DNA from: Strigamia acuminata | Taxonomy: Eukaryota; Arthropoda; Chilopoda; Geophilomorpha; Linotaeniidae | Direction: 5' to 3' | NCBI GenBank assembly: GCA_949358305.1 | Contig: OX442319.1 | Span: 14,568,001-14,632,000 of the forward strand | Length of the DNA: 64,000 nucleotides | Program-made: the position numbers and the translations under genes | Shown: positions 45,603 to 54,846 of the stretch, one piece after another | Position numbering within the stretch: position 1 is the first letter of the stretch | Layout of the letters: each line of letters begins with the position of its first letter | Notes under the pieces: model-generated | The model's input: the letters and a program-made list of their open reading frames with translations, nothing else | The model's database searches: none | What the model was told of the DNA's origin: nothing

Positions 45603-47464
45603 AATGAAATATTTTGCGTTTTTATCATTTTGCATTTTTTACTGGTTAAAAAATCTGGAAAAACCAAAGGAAAAAAACCCTGGATTTTCTGCGGGTTCCT
45701 TCCGGTTTACAGGTTAATCCCGGAGATTGGAAACTAATATTGGTTGTCTGTAAAGACGAGGAGTATTTAATGTCTCTTTCTTCTCCCAGGCAATTTGGGC
45801 GCTTTGACACCACAGATGGGCGCTTTTTGGTCTCATTCCACACTTGCAGTTCATTCCCAAATTTTGAATTCCTCATGTGTGCAAAGGCGTGGAATGTGTT
45901 TTTCAATTTGAAATGTAGTTTGGGCTCTGCAGGTCCATTAGGCACAGAAAAATGCGTTTTCTCATAATGTACACATAAATACATACATCCTAAAAAACCG
46001 TTTTTGGCCCTAAAAATTTCTGTGAATTCTCCAAATCTCATCCAGCACTCCGAAAATCCACATAAATTCCCATTTAATCCACATAAAATTCTCCTTAAAA
46101 TCCCATCGAATCCATTAAACACCCTTTTAAGGTCACTAAGAACACCCTAAATTAAATGTAAATACTACCCCAATACCTACACCCCCCCCCCAAACTACAT
46201 TTCTGATTTTCAAAAACATTTCCCGAGGGGATTTTAGCCTTTATTTACGAATTCTTTGCTTTGAGCACGATTCAGAGGAAGACGTGCAGGGGTTTACGAT
46301 CAATTCAATGAACATTCCTGCAATAGTCAGCAAAGGTTGCTTGATTGTAATCGTCTGGATTTTTAAACAGAATTCTGAACAGTGCTGTGTTGTGGACAAT
46401 GGAGGCAAAGTAGTTGAAACAAATATTTTTTTATGGTTTATTTATTACTGTTAAAAAACATCTCATTTAATTGGTCTTTAATTATTTTGTGGATTTGTAA
46501 GATGCGACCAGATGTTGTTGTAATAGCCATTTCATGTACGGTAAGGTGAGCATGTCCAAGATTGCAGTTGGGAGAACAGAGCGTTTGTTTTGTGAGGGCG
46601 CATGCCTTTCCAGCATCCAAGCCCAATCGATTGGAACTAAAGATTTTGGTCCTCACTGAAGCAGTTCTTCGTTTTATACAACAAAACGAGGCGCTCGGAA
46701 AAATAGGTTTGCACTTTCACACCGACATTCAGTGATGGCCAGGCTGAATGAATGGAGTGAAAAATGTAAACCAGTTTTCCAGAGCTCCTCGTTTTGTTGG
46801 AACAACGAGGAAGAAAGAAGGAAAGAAAGAGAAAAAGAGAAATTTATGGTTTGGGACATCAAGCATTATGTAATAGCCAGAACAGACTTTACAGGATGTC
46901 ATTTGTAACGTCAAAATTTAAAACATGATGAATAAAAAGAATTGTTACATTATCCATTAATTGTTTTTAAGCGCCATTTAATTTGGTGGAAATAAAATTT
47001 AAAAAATATGAAATATTCAAAAAGCAAATGCATATTTATTACACTGTGTCCACGTACACATACACGCCTGGGTGCATCCAAACATTGGGCGGACCCAAAT
47101 TATTACAATTTCTGGGGGAGAATCAAAAACCTTGGATGCTTTTTCATTTATTCACTCCTGTCCATGCATGTGTTCTGGGCCAGGTGCAAACAACGGTAAT
47201 AAATTTTCCCCAACACATGGGCGCCATTACCATCGTAAGTGGCGCCCTCTTTGGGAAAATTACAAGCAACACGCACGCCCCCTGATGCCGTTTATCCCAG
47301 ACCAAAATTGCACGCGAAAATCCGGTTTCTGGGCCCGGATTGGCTATGGAGCGGTCGTGTTCGCTCTGGATCTGCCCTCCATGCACGTCGTTGGCTGAAG
47401 AGCAAATCCAGACCGAACACGACCGATCCATGCAAATCCGGTTCCTGGGCCCGGATTGGCTATA
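45603..47464. other. Non-coding stretch with short hairpins, no supportable gene
   Basis: Contains an A/C-rich segment (46140-46200), a short hairpin pair at about 46680-46700 / 46778-46799 (CAAAACGAGG..CTCGTTTTG) and segments related to the 47.5-kb hairpin (for example GGGCCCGGATTGGCTAT at 47331 and 47448). Open frames here are short and overlap on both strands. Confidence 0.45.
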
Positions 47465-47595
47465 GAGCGGTTGAGTCCGGTCTAAATCTGTTCTCCATGC
47501 ACGCCATTGGCTATGGAGCGGTTAAGTCCGGTCTAGATCTGTTTTTCAGCCAATGGCGTGCATGGAGAACAGATTTAGACCGGACTCAACCGCTC
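47465..47595. repeat. Perfect inverted repeat (48-bp arms, 35-bp loop)
   Basis: 47465-47512 and 47548-47595 are exact reverse complements; the left arm begins GAGCGGTTGAGTCCGGTCTA. The loop itself contains a near copy of the left arm (GAGCGGTTAAGTCCGGTCTA), so local duplication preceded or followed the foldback. Confidence 0.85.
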
Positions 47596-47879
47596 CACAG
47601 CCAACCCAGGCGCGTCCCCAAATCCGAGGATGCATTTAATATTTATAATATAGTCGGCGGATTTGGGGGTGAGAGATGGGCAAATGACAGGCGGCAAATC
47701 CGCTGCTCGCTGCTGGTTGGTTGCGGAAGAGCGTTTCCGGGCCAACTGGATTTGTTTTTTTAGTAGGGTTAACATTTTTGCAGGCAAAGCACAGCTTTTT
47801 GGTTGTTTCTGGATTCCTCCCAACTGGACAAGAAGGCATTTCCTTTGGAAAGGCATTTATTTCTGTTTTCAGGACGGCA

Positions 47880-48150
47880 ATTTTGGAAAGCCTTCCCTTA
47901 TTATTTCCTCATTATTTCCTCATTTCTGTTTCCAAGACGGTATTTCTTGGCTTTGGGTAGGCATTTTCTCATTATTTCCTCATTATTTCCTCATTATTTC
48001 CTCATTATTTCCTCATTATTTCCTCATTATTTCCTCATTTCTGTTTCCAAGACGGTATTTCTTGGCTTTGGGTAGGCATTTTCTCATTATTTCCTCATTA
48101 TTTCCACATTATTTTCTCATTATTTCCTCATTATTTCCTCATTATTTCTG
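47880..48150. repeat. CATTATTTCCT ~10-bp tandem repeat
   Basis: Two runs of (CATTATTTCCT)-like units, each preceded by a copy of CTGTTTCCAAGACGGTATTT, giving a larger ~110-bp duplication. Translates as repetitive FPHYFLI only by composition. Confidence 0.85.
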
Positions 48151-48185
48151 TTTCTGTTGGTGGCCCCAACTTTGCCACCGCCATT

Positions 48186-48348
48186 GGCGGGGAGGGGGAG
48201 GGGGGAGAGGGGGCGGGGAGGGGAGGGGAGGGGGGGGAGAGGGGGAGGGGGTGGAGAGGGGGCGGGGAGGGGAGGGGGGAGAGGGGGCGGGGAGGGGAGG
48301 GGGGAGAGGGGGGCGGGGAGGGGAGGGGGAGGGAGAGGGGGCGGGACA
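48186..48348. repeat. G-rich purine tract (GGGGAGG)n
   Basis: About 160 bases almost free of pyrimidines on the + strand, made of GGGGAGGGGAGG and GAGAGGGGGCGGGG words. Potential for G-quadruplex or triplex structure. Proline-rich open frame on the - strand is compositional. Confidence 0.9.
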
Positions 48349-48633
48349 TCGTAGATGATGAACGGAATATTTTGAAATTTGATTTGGACGTTTTTGTTTT
48401 CGGTTTTTTTTTTTCTTTTAATTTTTGATGTCTTTATTCATTTTTCTTTTATTTTCCAGGCATCTTTGACCGACCAAAGGCCCGTGGACGACCCCCGACT
48501 GCGGTATAGCCACACAGGACATTGTAGAAGGTAAATTGTTTTTTTTTAAAATTTGTTTTTGACGTTTTTTTTCATTTTTCATCTTTTTTTTTCAGTTTTT
48601 ATTCATTTTCGTTTCATTTTCCATCATCTAATG

Positions 48634-48835
48634 ATACAGTATGCCCTGATGGACAGATATATTTGCATGGAAAATGCAAAACTTTACCTTTGAATTAATT
48701 GATTATTTATTTTTTTTATTAATTTTATCAATTAAAATTGTTTTGGCAGTGTCTTGTTCTGCAGGAAAGTTTTTTGATTTGGATAAAAACCAGTGCAGTC
48801 AGTGCCCATCAGGGACTTATTAGGATCTGGAAACT
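48634..48835 (+). pseudogene. Cysteine-rich (GCC2/GCC3, ELAPOR-like) exon fragments
   Basis: One block (about 48640-48680) reads CPDGQIYLHGKC; the next, after a TTTTGGCAG acceptor at 48750, reads VSCSAGKFFDLDKNQCSQCP then SGTY and a stop. CxxG-F-D-x5-C-x2-CP-GTY is typical of ephrin-receptor/ELAPOR-type cysteine repeats. The stop right after GTY and the lack of further frame suggest a relic. Family assignment is tentative. Confidence 0.3.
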
Positions 48836-49410
48836 TTTATCTGAGGTCAGATGTCAGACTCAGTCATGTATTTAGGTTTCAGATTCACCTATATCTAGCA
48901 CACTGCACGAACTAATGATCAAGTCTGAATTGTATTTCACTATAGATCCACCAACCGAGTGGAGGCAGTGCTTTTGACAATGTACAATCAATAAACTTTG
49001 TGTTTTTTTGCTGCATGCCACCGAGTGTTGACAGTGCTTTTGAAAATGTGGAGTAAATATTGATATTCGTGATAAAGTGACCATGACATTTCTACTGCAA
49101 GCAGACACAGTTACTAATCAACATTCAAGGATGTTAATATTTTATTAATATATTTCTTTTCACAAAATCAATTCACAACATGATTGAAATTGTTGCCAAT
49201 TTTCAACAGTGTGTTTCGGAAATTATGTTTGGATTCTTATTTGTCTGACATCTAGTGGCGAGTAAACGAATTAAACGATTCGGTCTTTCGGGTTTCTTAA
49301 GGATTTCCCGGCTCGTCAACGGAACCACAGGCAAAGCTTAATGTGTTTAACCTAATTTGTTTTAAAATAAAACAATTTTTATAATAATTTTTAAGTTACT
49401 AATTCTTTTT
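48836..49410. other. AT-rich spacer
   Basis: Nothing recognisable beyond short repeats of ACCGAGTG..GACAGTGCTTTTGA-type words near 48950-49045. Confidence 0.4.
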
Positions 49411-49413
49411 CAG

Positions 49414-49453
<40 letters not shown>
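49411..49453 (+). repeat. (GCAG)n tetranucleotide microsatellite
   Basis: About ten uninterrupted GCAG units starting just after a TTCTTTTTCAG tract. Confidence 0.9.
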
Positions 49454-49454
<1 letters not shown>

Positions 49455-50591
49455 GTGGCATTTCATGTTTGAAGTGGCTTTTTTGTTTAATTTTTAATGA
49501 TAGTGGCTTATTTTTTTGTTGTTTTTATAGGTAGGAATGGCGGGTGGATACGTCTTCAGAGTTGAAGGCTCTAGTGAACGATAAGTATTTCTTTTTCTTT
49601 TTCTTTATTTTTTTGACAAGGAATCGGTTCTTTGTGTTTTTTTCTTATCATTCTAGGTTCTTGTCCTCCTAGGCCTGTGAGTGCCCCATATTTACAGTAA
49701 GGTGAGTGTGAATTAAGGAAGGTTGGTTTGGTTTAAAGTTTGTTTAATGCATTTCTTTTGTTTTTGTTTTTCTTTTGTTTTATCGATATCGCGGCTATCG
49801 CCGCGAAATCAGTAGCCAGTGGTTGTTTTTTTTTTTTTTTGTTTTTTTTTATTCAGGCAAGGTAGGTTTGTTTAATAATTCGAATTTTATTTGCATTTTG
49901 CATTAATGCTTTTTTGTATGATTTTTGCACGATTTTTGCACCATTTTTAATTTCCTTTCTCTGTTTTTCAGGTGTTTTTCGTCTTAAGCGGCCCTCAGAC
50001 CTCGCTCTTGGTTCCATATGTTTCTGAGGAGTGATAGATTAATATGTAAGAATTTTTGCCAGGGCTGGAGTGGGTACAGAAAGGTTTTTAAATTAATTAT
50101 TTTATGAACGTTGGGAAATTGCGTGTATTTCGGCAATTTTCTTGTTTTTCTTTTGTTTTTCTAGGTGTTTTTGGCTGCGGACAGTCGTGGTCTGCACTAA
50201 GGCCATGCAGGACATCAAGGTAAGCAGGTTTTTTTGGGTGATTTATTTTGGATGATGTTTGGTGCAGTCACCCGTTTTTCTTTTATTCTTTTTGTCAATT
50301 TTGTCAATTTTGGATGTGTTTGTGTCAATTGTAGATGCGATTTAGTGCAAAAATTGTGTTAAAATATTGATTTTAACACAATTTATCGGCAAATTGTGAT
50401 TAAAAATGCAATTTTCGTTTGTTTTTGTGGGAATTTAAGGAAGAAATGTGTTTTAAAATGACATTTTATTATTATTATTATGAAATTGGCACAAAATCAA
50501 ATGAAAAAAGCATTTCAAAACACACTAGTTTTGCTTCTAATGAAACTGTCAGACAGAGATTTGTAGGAAATTTCTTTGGGAATAATTCCCA

Positions 50592-51655
50592 TTATACAGC
50601 AAAACCAATGAAAAGTGCCTGCAGAACTAATAATCGTTTTGGGTTGCTATTTCGGCGTGCGAATGAGCTCGGTGGATCGATTAGACCACCAACTTAATGA
50701 ATCACACCAACAGTATACCGCAAAACCAATGAAAAGTGCCTGCAGAACTAATAATCGTTTTGGGTTGCTATTTCGGCGTGCGAATGAGCTCGGTGGATCG
50801 ATTAGACCACCAACTTAATGAATCACACCAACAGTATACCGCAAAACCAATGAAAAGTGCCTGCAGAACTAATAATCGTTTTGGGTTGCTATTTCGGCGT
50901 GCGAATGAGCTCGGTGGATCGATTAGACCACCAACTTAATGAATCACACCAACAGTATACCGCAAAACCAATGAAAAGTGCCTGCAGAACTAATAATCGT
51001 TTTGGGTTGCTATTTCGGCGTGCGAATGAGCTTGGTGGATCGATTAGACCACCAACTTAATGAATCACACCAACAGTATACCGCAAAACCAATGAAAAGT
51101 GCCTGCAGAACTAATAATCGTTTTGGGTTGCTATTTCGGCGTGCGAATGAGCTTGGTGGATCGATTAGACCACCAACTTAATGAATCACACCAACAGTAT
51201 ACCGCAAAACCAATGAAAAGTGCCTGCAGAACTAATAATCGTTTTGGGTTGCTATTTCGGCGTGCGAATGAGCTCGGTGGATCGATTAGACCACCAACTT
51301 AATGAATCACACCAACAGTATACCGCAAAACCAATGAAAAGTGCCTGCAGAACTAATAATCGTTTTGGGTTGCTATTTCGGCGTGCGAATGAGCTCGGTG
51401 GATCGATTAGACCACCAACTTAATGAATCACACCAACAGTATACCGCAAAACCAATGAAAAGTGCCTGCAGAACTAATAATCGTTTTGGGTTGCTATTTC
51501 GGCGTGCGAATGAGCTCGGTGGATCGATTAGACCACCAACTTAATGAATCACACCAACAGTATACCGCAAAACCAATGAAAAGTGCCTGCAGAACTAATA
51601 ATCGTTTTGGGTTGCTATTTCGGCGTGCGAATGAGCTCGGTGGATCGATTAACGA
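50592..51655. repeat. 121-bp tandem repeat, nine copies
   Basis: Units ATACCGCAAAACCAATGAAA.. through GGCGTGCGAATGAGCT to GAATCACACCAACAGT repeat every 121 bp with almost no divergence (a C/T at GAGCTCGG/GAGCTTGG marks the fourth and fifth copies). The last copy breaks at GGATCGATTA. Just after it, 51703-51740 carries the reverse complement of part of the unit (CCGAGCTCATTCGCACGCCG). Confidence 0.95.
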
Positions 51656-52360
51656 TGGTGAAGTAATGGCAAACCAGGCTCGTTTGCACGCCGGAATAGC
51701 AATTCACCGAGCTCATTCGCACGCCGAAATAGCGATTAAATACGACCATTAGTCCACTAAGCTAATGAATGACGAGAGCTAATGGATCACGCCATCCAAT
51801 GAAAGGTGTGTTGGCGACAAAAACAGCTGCCTGCTGCGGACATTAGACCTTTTTTCTCCATTAGTTTATATGCACGCCGAAATGGTCAATCCCTTCGATC
51901 ATTAGATCATGAAGCCTTTTTTAAATAATTTTCATTATTTTCATATTTTTATATTTAGATTGTTAAATTTTCTTTCATGCTTCTAATATACTATATATAA
52001 TATATTTTTCTGTATCTTTAAATGTAAAACACACTTAACTCATTTACTTTTCCTTTCAGTATTTGGGTTGTTTACTATAGAATCCAAAGTACCTGTTGCT
52101 AAGAGATTGTTTTAGAGGCTGCTTCCTGCTTCATGCGCTTTATATTGGAATCTAATTAGATGATTTTTGTTGTTTTTCAATGTGTTTTGGTCATTTTTTT
52201 ATGTGTTTTTGATAATAATAATAATGATAATTGATGTTGGCTTTTTTATTTTATTTTGTTTGATTTTTTTTTTTATTCTGTTTACAATTTTATTTCATTT
52301 TTCTATTTCTTTCTTTAAATTTCTTTTTCTTATTTCTTTTTCTTTTTTCTCTCGCACAGG
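51656..52360. other. AT-rich spacer with diverged, partly inverted pieces of the 121-bp unit
   Basis: 51660-51900 contains ATTAG..CACGCCGAAAT words related to the adjacent array; the rest is T-rich with no gene seen. Confidence 0.5.
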
Positions 52361-52828
52361 TCACACGTTCGGTTTTCTCGTGAATGCAGCAACACGATCA
52401 CGTATCTGCCCAAAGGTGTACACAGATGGTAGATGTTTGAGGCCCACGCAATTTTCAAGAGCCCAACGCAATCGAGCCGAACGGGGCCGTCCTCGTCTGT
52501 CGGTTAACAACTTGAGGTGGCGCGCAATGACGGCTCGATCCTCAGGGGTGAATGATCCCCTTCGTCGCTTTTTCTGCCAGGACGGACACGTTGGCGGTGA
52601 TGGTGGTGTCGGTGGCGTGGGCGGTGGGGATGGTGCTGTCGGTGGCGTGGGTGTGGACGGAGGAGATGGTGTTGGTGACATGGGCCATGGGAATGGTGGA
52701 GGCGGGGTTGGTGAATGCGGGGTTTCGTCCATGTTGGTTAGGAACATCAGTTCAATCAGTTCATCAGTCAGGTCGATAAGTTTTGCTGGTACGGTGCAGG
52801 TGGAACTCATTTGTTCCATAATGTCTTC
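52361..52828 (-). CDS. Terminal exon with recombinase-associated C-terminal domain, copy A
   Basis: On the - strand a TTATTTCAG acceptor precedes 52828 and the frame runs to a stop at 52361. It begins EDIMEQM, has an acidic segment (LIDLTDELIELMF), a long Pro/Ser/Thr linker, a basic KKRRRG patch and the domain SFTPEDRAVIARHL..LRWALENC..YTFGQIRDRVAAF. That domain aligns with the C-terminal exon of the tyrosine recombinase gene at 54.8 kb and with 62.7 kb: SFTP, a helix ending HL, a leucine-rich helix, then Y-x3-QIRD. Upstream exons are not certain; a short block at 53396-53440 (STEVYLEPTSA) with splice borders may belong. It may be a degraded paralog or a separate DNA-binding protein. Confidence 0.5.
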   Translation of the reverse strand, partial: EDIMEQMSSTCTVPAKLIDLTDELIELMFLTNMDETPHSPTPPPPFPWPMSPTPSPPSTPTPPTAPSPPPTPPTPPSPPTCPSWQKKRRRGSFTPEDRAVIARHLKLLTDRRGRPRSARLRWALENCVGLKHLPSVYTFGQIRDRVAAFTRKPNV

Positions 52829-54846
52829 CTGAAATAACAATTTGTTTAGTTTAATCTCTTCTGTTAGTTAATCAATTAAACAAGGAATTAAGGAGAGAAA
52901 AGGAAATGACTGATCCTTCTAGTTATTAGCCATTGCTGTGTGTTTTCATCTCAAAGGCTAATGTTGTGTGCATAAAAGCATCTTTTGTGTCATTCACAAC
53001 TAATTTGACTAATGACTGGTAGGTTAGACACGTAAGTTGTAGTTTCTTCCAAAGTGCTGGAGGGGTTGAATTTTGACACATATTGGTTAGATTTGAAGAA
53101 AACCCATGTTTGACCTTTTAAACACTGGACCTGGGTTTTTGAGTTTATTTATTTGGAATTCAGCAGAAATAATTATAATTATACAATTATCCTTTTATGT
53201 TATTATTTCTTTCTATTAATTATTTTAATAGTAATTATTATTAATTTTATTAATTTTTATTATTATTAATTATTATTAATAATAATGATTAATTTTTTCA
53301 TTCTATTAATTTTTTCATTCTATTAATTATTTCATTCTATTAATTGATAAAAAGGCCTCTTGCAACATATTAATAGGTTTGTTTCTGATTCTTACCTTTG
53401 GGACAGCTAGCTGAGGTGGGTTCAAGGTAGACTTCTGTGGAGCTATGAAGATTTGGTTATCTTGACCAGCTGTCTCATTGGCTTTTTGGTTTTATTGCTG
53501 TGTCCCCTCTTGCAAATCTTATTGGTCTGGGTTAAAGGGGGGTTTCTGTAATTTTTCAATCAATATTTTTGGCTGGGATATTATTCTTTCGTAAAAAGCC
53601 GAAATTGAATATAAATGCATATTTTCCGTATAACAGAAAAAAAAACATAAATCGCCTTTTTTTGAGGGGGGGTTAATGGCGGTTTATGTTTTTACATAAA
53701 GATTACATGTACGTATTTATATAAACGTTGCGATTTCGATCGTAACAACAGTCAGTTATTAACCGTATTTGTGCGATCGAATGGTTATTATTGGCACCAA
53801 TTAATTTACACTTGGATTAACACTGCAATTTACACTGTTTCTTTTTTTAAAAAACTTGTAAATTGAATGTTTACACTACCAGTTGCACTGGTCATTTAGT
53901 GCATATGACTTTTCGTGTGCACCTAGTTGTAAATGACAAGTTAAATGACCCAACTTTCGAGTTGAAAAAAAAGTGTGAATTCAAGCGGGAAAAGTCCAAA
54001 TAATAACCATAGTCATTATTGCTGTTGTTCACTAAAAAAAAAACAGGAGATTACAAAAACATAATTATAAAATGTAAATTTGTTTGGCGGTTTATGTTTT
54101 TATATAAACGTTACTCGTACGATTAGAAAAAATGTGATTAAATGGCAAAATTAATTGGTCCCAATAATAACCATTACTTGGATTTACACTGAAAATTACA
54201 CTGGAATTTTTTTTTTAACTCGTAAGTTGGATATTTACACTACCATTCGCACTGGTCATTTAGTGGAAATGACTTTTCGTGTGCACCTAGTTGTCATTGG
54301 CTTTTAGGGTTTATTGCTGTTATTGGAGGGAGAAATTTTATCAATATTTTCTGCTTTTTCTTTTTTCAAAGTAAACTGGGAGTTTGACTACTGATTTTTG
54401 TAGTATTTGAAAAATGGCGGTTTATGTGTTTATATAAACGTTACATGTATGTGTTTATATAAATGTTGCATGCACGTATCAATTTTGGCCTTTTTTTTAT
54501 AAGTGTTGGTGAAAATATAAGTGTGGTTTTTGTTAATTCGTAAGGCCTGGGTAAATTTCAGTGTAAATTCCAGTTTAAATAAATTAATCCAAACAATAAC
54601 CACAGTCAATATTCCTGTTGTTTACTCGGGAAAAAGAAACAGGAGATTACAAAAATATGATTAAAAGAGAAAATTCATTTAAGTTATTTTTATTATTAAT
54701 ATCCAAGATGGCTGCTAGCAAGACCCGATTTTTAACGAGAAAACTTGTTGAACGGTCATTTAACCAATTTAACGTTTTACCAGTTCACACGACGTTTACA
54801 CGAATTAATTCGTGTGAATGTTGTGTGAAAACGAGTGGAAACACAT
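52829..54846. other. AT-rich region with diverged ~350-400-bp direct repeats
   Basis: The phrase GGCGGTTTATGTTTTTA(C/T)ATAAA recurs near 53680, 54085 and 54415, and GCACTGGTCATTTAGTG followed by GACTTTTCGTGTGCACCTAG recurs near 53886 and 54250. These are old tandem or dispersed copies. Short exon-like piece at 53396-53440 on the - strand; no other gene seen. Confidence 0.5.

Larger units (their letters stand above)
48461..50219 (+). ncRNA. Chain of short exon-like segments, possible spliced non-coding transcript
   Basis: Several 40-75-nt GC-richer segments sit between long T-rich intron-like stretches and have good splice borders: 48461-48530 (TTTTCCAG before, GTAAAT after), 49541-49579 (TTTATAG before), 49654-49700 (CATTCTAG before, GTGAGT after), 49972-50045 (TTTTTCAG before), 50165-50219 (TTTTCTAG before, GTAAGC after). 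No frame is shared across them. Similar segments occur at 39779-39829 and 39939-39996. They may be exons of a long non-coding RNA or relics of a gene; transcript data are needed to tell. Confidence 0.25.

Noticed and set aside
48131-48358. Proline-rich (- strand) and glycine-rich (+ strand) proteins
   Set aside because: Composition of a G-rich purine tract; no start, splice or conserved sequence.
50419-51752. 67-codon open frames repeated in the 121-bp array
   Set aside because: 121 is not a multiple of three, and each frame spans unit borders only by chance.
52167-52832. 221-codon + strand open frame opposite the copy A exon
   Set aside because: Glycine/valine-rich shadow of the Pro-rich - strand exon, which has an acceptor site and domain homology.
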